DNA of 64,000 nucleotides from Caloramator fervidus (GCF_900108045.1 NZ_FNUK01000008.1:1-64000), one strand, 5' to 3'. Positions 17,619 through 26,653 are shown, counted from the first letter of the stretch. Notes: generated from the sequence alone by a model not told the origin. Program-made: numbers and translations.

Positions 17619-18980
17619 TTATCCTACAAGTATTTTATCCTCAGGATATTTTATAGCCTTACTTACACAAAGTTGCTTTCTTGCAAAAGCAAGGGCTAAC
17701 GTCAATGGTCCAACCCTTCCTGAATACATCGTAAAAATTATAACTATTTTACCAATTAAATTAAGCCTTGGACTAAGTCCAAGATCAAGTCCAACAGTTC
17801 CAAAGGCAGAAGTTGCTTCATATAAAAACTCCATAAAGTCTCCTTCTTGAGTTATAGAAAGAATCATAGTAACAACTATAACTAAAATAAAACTTATAAA
17901 AGTTATTGCAATAGCTCTATATACAAGATCTTTAGGTATCCTTCTTTTTAAAAGTTCTGTGTCTTCTCTTCCTCTAATTACCGATAAAACCGTCATAAGT
18001 ATAAGGGTTGCTGTGCTGGTTTTTATACCTCCTCCAGTAGAACCTGGAGATGCTCCTATAAACATAAGTATAATTGTAAGAAATTTACTTGCAACTGTCA
18101 TGTCAGAAAGATTAATAGTATTGAATCCTGCAGTTCTTGGAGTTATAGAGGCAAATAAGCTTGACAATATTTTTCCTTTTAATGATAAAGAGCCTAACGT
18201 CTTTGAATTGTTGTATTCTAGAACCAAGAAAGATAAAGCTCCTAACCCTATCAATATGAAGGTTGCAAAAATTACTACTTTTGCATGTAATGATAACTTT
18301 TTATAATTCCTATTAGTTATTATTTCACTTATAACTCCAAATCCTAAACCACCTATAACTATTAATGACATTATAGTTAAATTCATAACTACATTTTCAA
18401 CATATGGAGTTAAACTTCTAAAACCTCCTATTAAATCAAACCCCGCATTACAAAATGCTGATACAGAATGAAATATTCCAAAATAAATACCTTTTTTCCA
18501 TCCATATTCAGGGACAAATTGTGTTGCCAAAAAAATTGCTCCTAAAGCTTCTATACTAAAAGTTATCGTCATTACATATATTGCAAGCTTAACTATTCCC
18601 TGAATATTAAAGGCATTATATGCCTCCTGCATTATAAGCCTTTCTTTTAGAGTTATTTTTCTTCCTAAAATTATAGCAATAAGAGTTGCAAAGGTCATAA
18701 ATCCTAATCCGCCAACTTGTATTAAAATTAAAATAACAATTTGCCCAAACAAACTCCAGTAAGTTCCTGTATCTAAAGTTACAAGCCCCGTTACACAAAC
18801 CGCCGAAGTTGCTGTAAATAGGCAGTCTATAAAAGGAGTTGATTGCCCATTGGAAGATGATATAGGAAGTTTTAATAATAAAGCTCCTATTAAAATTACT
18901 GCAGCAAACCCAAGAGCTAAGATTTGAACAGGCTGAAGCCTATATACCTTAACTCCATCTTCTCCTTCTTTAAAAAACAT
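17619..18980 (-). CDS. ktrB: Ktr/Trk-type potassium uptake channel subunit (KtrB)
   Basis: 453 residues, TrkH/KtrB family. Four M1-P-M2 repeats carry the selectivity-filter segments SAVCVTGL, SAFCNAGF, PRTAGFNT and SAFGTVGL, each with the filter glycine. It is an integral membrane protein importing K+ (Na+-dependent in many KtrAB systems). Paired with ktrA downstream. The ATG is preceded by AGGAGGGTG. No ydaO/c-di-AMP riboswitch was seen in the 115-nt leader. Confidence 0.95.
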   Translation of the reverse strand: MFFKEGEDGVKVYRLQPVQILALGFAAVILIGALLLKLPISSSNGQSTPFIDCLFTATSAVCVTGLVTLDTGTYWSLFGQIVILILIQVGGLGFMTFATLIAIILGRKITLKERLIMQEAYNAFNIQGIVKLAIYVMTITFSIEALGAIFLATQFVPEYGWKKGIYFGIFHSVSAFCNAGFDLIGGFRSLTPYVENVVMNLTIMSLIVIGGLGFGVISEIITNRNYKKLSLHAKVVIFATFILIGLGALSFLVLEYNNSKTLGSLSLKGKILSSLFASITPRTAGFNTINLSDMTVASKFLTIILMFIGASPGSTGGGIKTSTATLILMTVLSVIRGREDTELLKRRIPKDLVYRAIAITFISFILVIVVTMILSITQEGDFMEFLYEATSAFGTVGLDLGLSPRLNLIGKIVIIFTMYSGRVGPLTLALAFARKQLCVSKAIKYPEDKILVG

Positions 18981-19052
18981 ACATACACCCTCCTAATGTA
19001 AAAACAATACATTATTATATTATATCACTCGTTAATATTTTTAAAAAACTTA

Positions 19053-19076
19053 AAGAGGCCAATTTTGGGCCTCTTT
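19053..19076 (-). terminator. Terminator of infC-rpmI-rplT
   Basis: AAGAGGCC / GGCCTCTT hairpin with TTTAAGTTTTTT on the minus strand, after rplT. Confidence 0.75.
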
Positions 19077-19095
19077 TTGTCAAATTTAATTAACT

Positions 19096-19455
19096 TTATG
19101 CATTTAATTTTTCTTTTGCTAAGTTTACTAATTGAGCAAATGCTTCTGCATCATTTACTGCAAGATCTGCAAGCATTTTTCTGTTTATTTCAACACCAGC
19201 AAGCTTTAATCCATTTATAAACTTTGAATATGAAAGCCCATTTGCTCTTGCAGCTGCATTTATTCTTGTTATCCAAAGCTTTCTAAAATCTCTCTTTCTT
19301 AATTTTCTACCAATGTAAGCATATTGCAAGCTCTTCATTACAGCTTGCTTTGCAATTCTATATAATTTGCTCTTTGCACCATAGTAACCCTTTGCAAGTT
19401 TTAATACTTTTCTACGTTTTTTATGGGCATGAACGGCTCTTTTTACTCTTGCCAT
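19096..19455 (-). CDS. rplT: 50S ribosomal protein L20
   Basis: 119 residues, standard length. Very basic N-terminus ([30 protein letters not shown] is residues 1-30) and the conserved [21 protein letters not shown] segment. It assembles early on 23S rRNA and in Firmicutes represses its own operon by binding the infC leader. Third gene of the operon. Confidence 0.98.
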   Translation of the reverse strand: MARVKRAVHAHKKRRKVLKLAKGYYGAKSKLYRIAKQAVMKSLQYAYIGRKLRKRDFRKLWITRINAAARANGLSYSKFINGLKLAGVEINRKMLADLAVNDAEAFAQLVNLAKEKLNA

Positions 19456-19476
19456 ATTTCCTACCTCCTTCTAGCC

Positions 19477-19674
19477 TTATGCATAAGGCAATAATTTCTT
19501 TAGTTTCTTAACTTCTACTGCATTAACTAAAGTTGTTTGTCTAAGTCTTCTCTTTCTTTTTGAATCCTTCTTAGTTAATATATGGCTATGATATGCATGA
19601 GCTCTTTTGAATTTTCCTGATCCTGTCTTTTTAAATCTCTTTGCTGCACCCTTATGGGTTTTCATTTTTGGCAT
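19477..19674 (-). CDS. rpmI: 50S ribosomal protein L35
   Basis: 65 residues, standard length. [21 protein letters not shown] is the classic L35 N-terminus (residues 1-21), with KRRLRQ in the middle. Sits between infC and rplT, 21 nt from each, the universal gene order. Confidence 0.97.
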   Translation of the reverse strand: MPKMKTHKGAAKRFKKTGSGKFKRAHAYHSHILTKKDSKRKRRLRQTTLVNAVEVKKLKKLLPYA

Positions 19675-19695
19675 AGTGCTTCCTCCTCTCGCTTA

Positions 19696-20205
19696 CTATT
19701 TCTTTGGAGTAAGTATCATTATCATATTCTTTCCTTCAAGCTTGGGCTGCTTTTCTATAACACCCACTTCAGAGAGCTTTTCTGCAAACCTCTTTAGAAC
19801 ATCCTCTCCTAGATGGGAATGTTCTGCCTCTCTACCTCTAAATTTTACTGTTACCTTTACCTTGTCCCCATCCTTTAGGAACTTTTCTGCATTCTTAGCC
19901 TTAACATTAAGGTCGTGTTCATCAATGTTAGGGGTAATTCTAATCTCCTTTACAGTAATAGTCTTTTGTTTTTTCTTTGCTTCTTTTTCCTTCTTTTGCT
20001 GTTCGTAGATAAACTTACCATAATCCATTATTTTGCAAACAGGTGGTTTTGCCTGTGGCGCAATTAAAACAAGGTCTAACTGCTTTTCCTCTGCAATTTC
20101 AAGAGCCTTCTTTGTAGGCATAATCCCAAGCTGAGTTCCGTCAGAATCGATAAGTCTTACTTCTCTTTCACGAATTTCCTCATTAACTAAATATTGTTTG
20201 TTAAT
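19696..20205 (-). CDS. infC: Translation initiation factor IF-3 with AUU start codon
   Basis: 169 residues when started at the ATT codon 20205-20203, which gives an N-terminus (M)[22 protein letters not shown] that lines up with Bacillus IF-3. The ribosome-binding site GGAGG lies 8 nt upstream of ATT. The in-frame GTG at 20214 touches that site, so it is unlikely to be used, and the nearby ATG is out of frame. IF3_N occupies about 1-70 and IF3_C about 80-165. Near-cognate AUU starts on infC are known to allow IF-3 to repress its own synthesis. Confidence 0.9.
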   Translation of the reverse strand: MNKQYLVNEEIREREVRLIDSDGTQLGIMPTKKALEIAEEKQLDLVLIAPQAKPPVCKIMDYGKFIYEQQKKEKEAKKKQKTITVKEIRITPNIDEHDLNVKAKNAEKFLKDGDKVKVTVKFRGREAEHSHLGEDVLKRFAEKLSEVGVIEKQPKLEGKNMIMILTPKK

Positions 20206-20225
20206 AACATTCACCTCCTAATTTT

Positions 20226-20345
20226 TTACAAAACAAAAAGCGGATGGTAGCCCATCCGCATAGTTACACCAATAGCTTTTACGAAGAACCTTACTGCCAT
20301 AGGCGTAAGGTGAGAAGCGGATGGCTTCTACTTATACCTTTATTA
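20226..20345 (-). promoter_or_regulatory. L20-type leader of infC-rpmI-rplT
   Basis: The minus-strand RNA contains a strong terminator (GCGGATGG / CCATCCGC plus TTTTTGTTTT, roughly 20229-20260). A competing upstream segment, AAGCCATCCGCTTC (around 20317-20332), can pair with the GCGGATGG arm, along with a small CCTTACGCC / GGCAGTAAGG hairpin. This matches the autoregulated L20 leader described in Bacillus: L20 binding favours early termination. Confidence 0.75.
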
Positions 20346-20373
20346 GAATAACATTAATATAAGCGTTTGTCAA
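20345..20373 (-). promoter_or_regulatory. Promoter of the infC operon
   Basis: TTGACA, 17-bp spacer, TATTCT on the minus strand, upstream of the leader. Confidence 0.7.
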
Positions 20374-20380
20374 TATATTT

Positions 20381-22294
20381 TTATATATTGCTTATTTTCT
20401 TTTCAATCTCTTCTTTTATTCTAGCTGCAAATACTTCAAAATCCATAGTTCCAAGGTCGCCTTCTTTTCTTGATCTTAATGAAATATTTCTATTTTCAAC
20501 TTCTTTATCTCCTAAAATTATCATATATGGTACCTTTTGAAGCTGTGCTTCTCTAATTTTATATCCTATCTTTTCATTTCTTAAATCACATTCTACCCTT
20601 ATCTTCATATCTTTAAGTTTTGCTTCTATTTCCTTTGCATATTCATTAGCTCTATCTGTTACAGGAAGTATTTTAACTTGAACTGGAGCAAGCCATGTTG
20701 GGAAAGCCCCTGCATAATGTTCTATAAGTATTCCAATAAATCTTTCTATACTTCCAAAAATAACTCTATGAATCATTACTGGTCTGTGCTTTTCTCCATC
20801 TTCACCTATGTAGTAAAGGTCAAATCTTTCTGGCATTTGGAAGTCAAGCTGAATAGTTCCACATTGCCATGTTCTTCCAAGACAATCCTTTAAATGGAAG
20901 TCTATCTTAGGTCCATAAAATGCTCCATCGCCCTCATTTATCTTATAATCAAGACCTGCTGCATTTAATGCCTCAATCAATGCATTAGTAGCACGTTCCC
21001 AATCTTCATCGCTTCCCATAGAATTTTCTGGTCTTGTTGAAAGTTCAACATGGTATTCAAATCCAAATAATTTATAAACATAATCTATAAGATTGATAAC
21101 TCCTAAAACTTCATCTTTAATTTGTGATGGGAGCATAAATATATGAGCATCATCCTGAGTAAAACATCTTACCCTCATAAGCCCATGTAAAGCTCCTGAT
21201 ATCTCATGTCTATGCACAAGCCCAAGTTCTCCAAGTCTTAAAGGTAAATCTCTATAGCTGTGCATTTGACTTTTATAAACAAGTATTCCACCTGGACAGT
21301 TCATAGGCTTTACTGCATAATCTTGGTTATCTATTTTTGTAAAATACATATTTTCCTTATAATGCTCCCAATGGCCAGATCTATGCCATAAAGATTCATT
21401 AAGAATTATAGGTGTTTTTATCTCTTTATATCCTCTTTTTTGATGTTCTTCTCTCCAAAAGTTTTCAAGTTCATTTCTTATAACCATTCCCTTTGGCAAG
21501 AAAAATGGAAAACCTGGTCCTTCTTCCATTATTGTAAATATTTCAAGTTCTTTTCCAAGCTTTCTATGATCCCTCTTTTTAGCTTCTTCTAAAAGATTTA
21601 AATACTCATCAAGGTCACTCTTTTTAGGAAACGCAGTTCCATAAATTCTTTGAAGCATCTTATTCTTTTCATTTCCTCTCCAATAAGCTCCTGCAACATT
21701 TAAAAGCTTAAAGGCCTTTACTTTTCCTGTTGATGGAACATGAGGTCCTGCACAAAGGTCTACAAACTCTCCCTGTTTATAAAATGATATAGTCTCTCCC
21801 TCAGGTATATCCCCTATAAGTTCAACTTTATACGTTTCATCTTTATCCTGCATAAACTTTATAGCCTCTTCCCTTGAAAGTTCAAACCTTTCAATCTTAT
21901 AATCTTCTTTTACTATTTTTTTCATTTCCTTTTCTATATTTTCAAGCATATCAGGAGTTATTGGAAAATCTGCATCAAAATCATAATAAAAACCGTTTTC
22001 AATAGAAGGTCCTATAGCAAGCTTTACATTTGGATAAAGCCTTTTTACAGCCTGTGCCATTATATGGGCTGCAGTATGTCTTAAAGCTTCTTTTCCACCC
22101 TCGTCTTCAAAAGTTAATATTTCAACAGTTGAATCCTTATCAATTATTGTAGAAAGATCTTTAACCTCTCCGTTTATCCTTGCAGCAAGAGCATTTTTAT
22201 AAAGCCCCATACTTATCTTTTTGGCAACTTCTTCAGCGGATACAGGATTTTCAAATTCTAAAACCTTCCCATCCTTTAAGATTACCTTTATCAT
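20381..22294 (-). CDS. thrS: Threonine-tRNA ligase
   Basis: 637 residues, standard. TGS domain (1-62), editing domain with HTAAHIMAQA and the C/H pair in FVDLCAGPHVPSTG, class II catalytic core with zinc-binding MNCPGG (Cys), HRHEISGALHGLMRVR motif 2, and the HGTP anticodon-binding domain (about 535-637). It charges tRNA(Thr) and removes Ser. Controlled by the T-box upstream. Confidence 0.98.
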   Translation of the reverse strand: MIKVILKDGKVLEFENPVSAEEVAKKISMGLYKNALAARINGEVKDLSTIIDKDSTVEILTFEDEGGKEALRHTAAHIMAQAVKRLYPNVKLAIGPSIENGFYYDFDADFPITPDMLENIEKEMKKIVKEDYKIERFELSREEAIKFMQDKDETYKVELIGDIPEGETISFYKQGEFVDLCAGPHVPSTGKVKAFKLLNVAGAYWRGNEKNKMLQRIYGTAFPKKSDLDEYLNLLEEAKKRDHRKLGKELEIFTIMEEGPGFPFFLPKGMVIRNELENFWREEHQKRGYKEIKTPIILNESLWHRSGHWEHYKENMYFTKIDNQDYAVKPMNCPGGILVYKSQMHSYRDLPLRLGELGLVHRHEISGALHGLMRVRCFTQDDAHIFMLPSQIKDEVLGVINLIDYVYKLFGFEYHVELSTRPENSMGSDEDWERATNALIEALNAAGLDYKINEGDGAFYGPKIDFHLKDCLGRTWQCGTIQLDFQMPERFDLYYIGEDGEKHRPVMIHRVIFGSIERFIGILIEHYAGAFPTWLAPVQVKILPVTDRANEYAKEIEAKLKDMKIRVECDLRNEKIGYKIREAQLQKVPYMIILGDKEVENRNISLRSRKEGDLGTMDFEVFAARIKEEIEKKISNI

Positions 22295-22324
22295 ATCTCC
22301 TACCTCCTTTTATTAAAATATCAA

Positions 22325-22567
22325 AAAAGCCTTTCATCCCTATGGGACGAAAGGCTAAACTTCCGCGGTTCCACCCAAATTGGTATAAAACCCACTCTAA
22401 GCCTTAACGCGGCCAACGCCTATCCTTACTCTCATAAGATTTCGGGACGGAGCTTCGGGGTGGTTTTCAATCTCTAATGTTAAGGAAACCTTCCAGCCTA
22501 AGGGTTTCCCTCTCTGGTAACATATCGAGATCTACTCTTCCCCTTCATCGCCTTTATCTTGCCAATA
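22325..22567 (-). promoter_or_regulatory. T-box leader of thrS (Thr, specifier ACC)
   Basis: T-box sequence TTTGGGTGGAACCGCGG at about 22363-22379 on the minus strand, followed by the terminator GCCTTTC-TCCC / GGGA-GAAAGGC at 22329-22355 with T6. ACC specifier codons lie at 22459-22464 in the loop after GAUUGAAA. Confidence 0.92.
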
Positions 22568-22596
22568 ATTTTACAAATTATTTTTTAAGTTGTCAA
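22568..22596 (-). promoter_or_regulatory. Promoter of the thrS leader
   Basis: TTGACA, 17-bp spacer, TAAAAT on the minus strand; the -35 box lies inside the 3' end of ytxC. Confidence 0.7.
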
Positions 22597-23514
22597 TAGT
22601 TTATTATCACCTTTTATTATATTACAATCTTCACAAGAATTACAAAAATATATTCTATCTATGAATATATTTTTAATAGTTTCTATAATTTCTTTATTTT
22701 TACAATTTTCTACCAAATGAATAACTACCCTCTTAGGAGCACAAGTAACTATAACGCTTAGCAATATGTCATCTAATGTAGTCTCTCCGCTTATGTTAAA
22801 ATTTTCAAAATCTAAAAAAAGCTCCTTTGTAACATCCTTAAAATCTCCATCTTTTAGAATATATTCCCCACTTGAATTTATATATATATTTAAAACTTCA
22901 TATTTGCTTTCCTGAATTTCAACAAAATACCTTAGAAGCTTTATAAACTCATCATATTCCTTTTCTAGCATATACTCTTCTATCATTTTCTCCAGTATTC
23001 CGTTTATATCTTCTTTTATAAATTTTAGTCTAAATTTTACAAATCCATCTATTATAATTTCTCTATTCTCTTGTAAAAATTCTTCTATTTTTTTATATAT
23101 AGCATTCCTATGCCTCATGCTATTTAATATATCTTCTGCCGTCATAGTTCCATTTCCTAATATAAAGGAAATACACTTGTTTTTTATTTTTAGTATATCT
23201 TCTTTTGAAAAGTATGAACAGTTTTCCTTTATAAGTTCATTTAGTATATCTATTTCATAATTTTTCATTATATAATCATATATTATATCCGAAGCATAAC
23301 TTATAAATGCATCCCTATAAATTTCAAAATTTCTAATATCCTTTTCGCTATCCTTTAATACAAACTTAATATAATGATAATCTCCTATATCATTTTCAAC
23401 CATAGCTACATTTATATCATTTCCTCTCAAATATGAGCATAACTCATTAAATCTATCATAAATTTCATCTTTTTCTCTATTAAAGCCAATCGATAGGAGA
23501 AGCAACTTTATCAC
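22585..23514 (-). CDS. ytxC: Putative sporulation protein YtxC
   Basis: 309 residues, the normal length for the YtxC-like family. Features include the MRHRNAIYKKIEEFL and IIDGFVKFRLKFI segments (about 133-175) seen in this family, and a C-terminal cysteine cluster (CNSCEDC near 295-301). YtxC is a sporulation-associated protein of unknown biochemical function, and in clostridia it is characteristically next to thrS, as here. No signal peptide or membrane segment seen. ATG preceded by AGAAGGGAGTG. Confidence 0.8.
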   Translation of the reverse strand: MIKLLLLSIGFNREKDEIYDRFNELCSYLRGNDINVAMVENDIGDYHYIKFVLKDSEKDIRNFEIYRDAFISYASDIIYDYIMKNYEIDILNELIKENCSYFSKEDILKIKNKCISFILGNGTMTAEDILNSMRHRNAIYKKIEEFLQENREIIIDGFVKFRLKFIKEDINGILEKMIEEYMLEKEYDEFIKLLRYFVEIQESKYEVLNIYINSSGEYILKDGDFKDVTKELFLDFENFNISGETTLDDILLSVIVTCAPKRVVIHLVENCKNKEIIETIKNIFIDRIYFCNSCEDCNIIKGDNKLLTT

Positions 23515-23528
23515 TCCCTTCTAGTTTA

Positions 23529-23555
23529 GTATATGTGCCTTAAGGCAACATATAC
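23529..23555. repeat. 27-bp near-perfect palindrome between ytxC and the DUF6873-like gene
   Basis: GTATATGT and ACATATAC arms flank GCCTTAAGGC with one extra A. Without a minus-strand T run it is not a clear terminator; it may be an operator or RNA hairpin between the two minus-strand genes. Confidence 0.6.
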
Positions 23556-23563
23556 AGGGATTT

Positions 23564-24328
23564 TTATTCCACTATACAATATTCCTTTAAAGGAATTATT
23601 GTTCCAAAGTCTAGAAGGGAACCTTCATACAGTTGTCTCCAAATCACATTATTATTTAACAAAAAACTTTTAATAGTATCCCCATCTGGATGACTATCTA
23701 TGTTGCCATAAAAAGCCAAAACATTTTTTGAAATAAGTCCAGTTGCTCCTCCTATAAATCCATAATTTAAACCCTCTAAAGTTACATATCCTGGCCTTAT
23801 TAAAAGGCAGCTTAACCCCTCATTTATAACCTTTTTGTATATTCCAATATCTGAAGTTATAATACTTTTTTCATTTACAATACAAATCGAACATTTACAA
23901 TATCCCTGCTTTACATCAATTATTTTTACTTTTTCTTTATAAAGTTCATCTAACAAAACCTCATCGGTGTATTTTTTATTACATACTGCAAAATTTCCTA
24001 TCCTTGCAACATTATATAAAACAGAGCTTGGATATTTTTCCCCTACAGGAAGCTTACCTAAAATTATTTTAAACCCTTCATCCTCAAGCTTATAAACAAA
24101 TTTTTGACAAACATTAGGTGCAACCACTATTTTATTTTTTCCTAAATGATGAAGCATAACATCTGGATGATAGGATATTGCATCATAAGTTCCTATCTTT
24201 TCTGTTTTTATTATTTTTACATTTAAATTATAAAAATTCTCTTCTATAACCTTAGGTATTCTTCCATCTACGACCACAAGAGATACATCCTTTTTAGGAA
24301 GATTTGGAATATCTATAAATTTTTCCAC
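23564..24328 (-). CDS. Conserved clostridial protein, DUF6873/GME (pentein)-fold-like
   Basis: 254 residues, soluble, starting at GTG 24328 with AAGGGAG 9 nt upstream. It resembles conserved clostridial proteins annotated as DUF6873 with a guanidine-modifying-enzyme (pentein) fold, suggested by repeated beta-alpha-beta segments and motifs such as GFIGGATGLISKN and SHPDGDTIKSFL near the C-terminus, the position of the His-containing strand in penteins. No function is established. The start overlaps the stop of the MFS remnant upstream. The fold call is from memory and should be treated as tentative. Confidence 0.6.
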   Translation of the reverse strand: MEKFIDIPNLPKKDVSLVVVDGRIPKVIEENFYNLNVKIIKTEKIGTYDAISYHPDVMLHHLGKNKIVVAPNVCQKFVYKLEDEGFKIILGKLPVGEKYPSSVLYNVARIGNFAVCNKKYTDEVLLDELYKEKVKIIDVKQGYCKCSICIVNEKSIITSDIGIYKKVINEGLSCLLIRPGYVTLEGLNYGFIGGATGLISKNVLAFYGNIDSHPDGDTIKSFLLNNNVIWRQLYEGSLLDFGTIIPLKEYCIVE

Positions 24329-24447
24329 TACATAATCTCCCTTCTTGTAAATAATAATAAAAAACCTAAAAATCCTATAACACCACTTACTATAAAAGCA
24401 TTTTGAGCTCCTATATACTTTGCTAAAGTTCCTGCATATAAAACAAA
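24328..24447 (-). pseudogene. C-terminal remnant of an MFS transporter
   Basis: After the tRNA terminator, the minus strand encodes about 39 residues (GTLAKYIGAQNAFIVSGV... ending in FTRREIM) that look like the last transmembrane helix and tail of a major facilitator protein. No start, ribosome-binding site or N-terminal part exists; the frame runs upstream into tRNA genes. Probably debris left when the tRNA operon came to lie here. Its stop overlaps the GTG of the next gene. Confidence 0.6.
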
Positions 24448-24475
24448 AGCTCCTGTAACTTTCGTTACAGGAGCT
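24448..24475 (-). terminator. Terminator of the tRNA operon
   Basis: 12-bp perfect arms AGCTCCTGTAAC / GTTACAGGAGCT with a GAAA tetraloop and TTTTGTTTT on the minus strand. Confidence 0.9.
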
Positions 24476-24476
24476 G

Positions 24477-24551
<75 letters not shown>

Positions 24552-24556
24552 AAGCC

Positions 24557-24632
24557 TGGAGCGGGAAACGGGACTCGAACCCGCGACTTTCACCTTGGCA
24601 AGGTGACGCTCTACCAACTGAGCTATTCCCGC
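24557..24632 (-). tRNA. tRNA-Gly (GCC)
   Basis: Acceptor GCGGGAA / TTCCCGC, anticodon loop TTGCCAA, T-arm CGGGTTCGAGTCCCG, discriminator U, encoded CCA. Confidence 0.96.
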
Positions 24633-24633
24633 A

Positions 24634-24709
24634 TGGTGGCCAGAGCCGGAATCGAACCAGCGACACGGGGATTTTCAGTCCCCTGCTCTACCAACTGAGC
24701 TATCTGGCC
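24634..24709 (-). tRNA. tRNA-Phe (GAA)
   Basis: Acceptor GGCCAGA / TCTGGCC, anticodon loop CTGAAAA, discriminator A, encoded CCA. This is the tRNA sensed by the pheST T-box. Confidence 0.96.
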
Positions 24710-24710
24710 A

Positions 24711-24787
24711 TGGCGACCCAGAAGGGGCTCGAACCCTCGACCTCCGGCGTGACAGGCCGGCACTCTAACCAGCTGAGCTACTGGGCC
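24711..24787 (-). tRNA. tRNA-Asp (GTC)
   Basis: Anticodon loop CTGTCAC, discriminator G, T-arm GAGGGTTCGAGCCCC, encoded CCA. Confidence 0.96.
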
Positions 24788-24791
24788 GCAG

Positions 24792-24867
24792 TGGTGGGCA
24801 CCACAGGGCTCGAACCTGTGACCCTCTGCTTGTAAGGCAGATGCTCTCCCAGCTGAGCTAGGCGCCC
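24792..24867 (-). tRNA. tRNA-Val (TAC)
   Basis: Acceptor GGGCGCC / GGTGCCC, anticodon loop CTTACAA, discriminator A, encoded CCA. First tRNA of the operon; it is the match for the GUA specifier of the valS T-box. Confidence 0.96.
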
Positions 24868-24880
24868 ACTCGCACTTTAT

Positions 24881-24909
24881 ATTATATTACTTATTTTTTA
24901 ACTTGTCAA
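24881..24909 (-). promoter_or_regulatory. Promoter of the tRNA operon
   Basis: Consensus TTGACA, 17-bp spacer, TATAAT on the minus strand just upstream of tRNA-Val. Confidence 0.85.
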
Positions 24910-24973
24910 CGCTTCATCATCAGCGCTGACATGTTATATATTATATCATTTCTTTAAGTTTGTCAACACTTTT

Positions 24974-25849
24974 TTATATATTTTCTATCATATTTTTTAT
25001 CTCTTCCTTTTCAAAAACATATTTATTATTACAGAAATGGCATTGTATCTCTACCTTATCCTCTTCTTCATAAAGCTTTTTAAGTTCTTCTTTGCCTAAT
25101 GCAATTAAAGCCCTTTCTACCCTTTCCCTTGAACAATCACACTCATATCTGCACTCTATTCTCTCATGTATTTTTAAATCCATATCATCAAATAAAAGAT
25201 TTAATATATCCTCTGCTGTTTTTCCTTCTGCTATTAACTGAGAAAGAGGAGGTATTTCTTGAAGTCTAAAAGTTATTACATCAGCTAAAAGTTCATTTGC
25301 CCCTGGCATCATTTGAATTATAAGCCCACCTGCTGCCTTTATGCTTATATCTGTATCAACCAATACTCCAAGGGCAACAGCAGACGGAATTTGTTCTGAA
25401 ACTGTAAAATAATATGCTATATCATCACCTATCTCCCCTGTTCTTATTGGGACCTGACCAACATAAGGTTCTTTAAGACCTAAATCCTTAATTACATTTA
25501 AAAATCCTTGTTTTCCAACAGCTGTCCCAACATCTAGCTTTCCTTTTTCATTTAAAGGAAGATCCACATGGGGATTGGAAACATATGCCTTTACATTTCC
25601 TTTTGAATTTGATACGGCAACTAAATTACCTAATGGTCCTCCTCCATTCATAGTAAGAGTTAATGTATCTTTATCACCCTTTAACATAACTCCCATCATA
25701 GAAGCTGCTGTTATAAACCTTCCTAAAGCAGCAGAAGCTGTTGGAGAAAGATTGTGTATTTTTCTTGCCTCCTCTACCATGTCAGTTGTAATAGCAGCAA
25801 AAAGCCTTACATCGCCATTTGCCGCAGTTGCTCTTAATATATATGCCAT
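24974..25849 (-). CDS. hslO: Redox-regulated chaperone Hsp33
   Basis: 291 residues, standard length. The C-terminal redox switch is intact: CDC (C-x-C, about 238-240) and CHFC (C-x2-C, about 271-274), four cysteines that bind zinc when reduced. The N-terminal domain begins YILRATAANGDVRLFAAITTD. It holds unfolded proteins during oxidative or heat stress. The ATG is preceded by AGGAGG, and it follows the methyltransferase by 12 nt. Confidence 0.96.
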   Translation of the reverse strand: MAYILRATAANGDVRLFAAITTDMVEEARKIHNLSPTASAALGRFITAASMMGVMLKGDKDTLTLTMNGGGPLGNLVAVSNSKGNVKAYVSNPHVDLPLNEKGKLDVGTAVGKQGFLNVIKDLGLKEPYVGQVPIRTGEIGDDIAYYFTVSEQIPSAVALGVLVDTDISIKAAGGLIIQMMPGANELLADVITFRLQEIPPLSQLIAEGKTAEDILNLLFDDMDLKIHERIECRYECDCSRERVERALIALGKEELKKLYEEEDKVEIQCHFCNNKYVFEKEEIKNMIENI

Positions 25850-25861
25850 AAAAACTACCTC

Positions 25862-26587
25862 CTATTTTCTTACTGCAAATGTTATCCTTTGGGAATTTTC
25901 CTTTATAGTTTCAAAGCTATAATTATCATACACATCAATTTTATTAAATCCTGCCTTTTTTAACATTCTTAGCATATCATCTAACTTATATATTCTTTGA
26001 GTATGATGCTCATCTATTCTTCTATAAAAATCTCCTTCTTTTACAAAAAAGGTTATATACATATCTACTATATCATCCTCTAAATAATTATCCCAAATAT
26101 ATGCATACTTTTCTTCATTTAAAGTAAAAGTATTATTCCCAATTATATTTTTTAGTTTATATTCTGAACTTATGTCAAAAACAAATAATCCTTCTTCTTT
26201 TAAAAGATTATACACCTTTTTAAAAATTAAAAAAAGCTCATCTTCCTCTAATATATAATTAAATCCATCACAAAAGGAAAACACAAAATCAAATTTTTTA
26301 TCAAAGTCTATATTTTTCATATCTTCATTAACAAATATTACCCCTTTTTTAACCTTATCCCTTGCTACATTTAACATTTCCTGTGATATATCTAAAGCTA
26401 TTACTTTAAGTCCTAAATTTGCAAGTTTTAATGTCATATTTCCAGTTCCACACCCAAGTTCTAAAACAGTTTTATCTATATAATCTAAATCATATTTTTT
26501 AAATAAAGAAATTAAAAAATTAGTCCATGAATCATAATCCACATCCATCATTTCATCATAATAAAGCGCAAGATCCTTATATTGCAT
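25862..26587 (-). CDS. Class I SAM-dependent methyltransferase
   Basis: 241 residues. Motif I VLELGCGTGNMTLKLA (about 41-56), an acidic end of beta2 (VIALDISQEML) and motif II/III (DFVFSFCDGFNYI) define a Rossmann-type AdoMet-binding domain (Methyltransf_25). The substrate is unknown. It is the first gene before hslO on the same strand, transcribed divergently from manA. Confidence 0.85.
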   Translation of the reverse strand: MQYKDLALYYDEMMDVDYDSWTNFLISLFKKYDLDYIDKTVLELGCGTGNMTLKLANLGLKVIALDISQEMLNVARDKVKKGVIFVNEDMKNIDFDKKFDFVFSFCDGFNYILEEDELFLIFKKVYNLLKEEGLFVFDISSEYKLKNIIGNNTFTLNEEKYAYIWDNYLEDDIVDMYITFFVKEGDFYRRIDEHHTQRIYKLDDMLRMLKKAGFNKIDVYDNYSFETIKENSQRITFAVRK

Positions 26588-26653
26588 ACAATCCCACCTT
26601 TCAACTTAATTTTACATCAACAAATAAAAAATGTCTATTAAAGGAGGGTTAAA

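Noticed and set aside
18981-19095. Possible c-di-AMP (ydaO) riboswitch upstream of ktrB
   Set aside because: The 115-nt region is too short and is occupied by the rplT terminator.
24940-24966. Second promoter for the tRNA operon (TTGACA...TATAAT)
   Set aside because: The spacer is only 15 bp, too short for confidence; the promoter at 24881-24909 is consensus.
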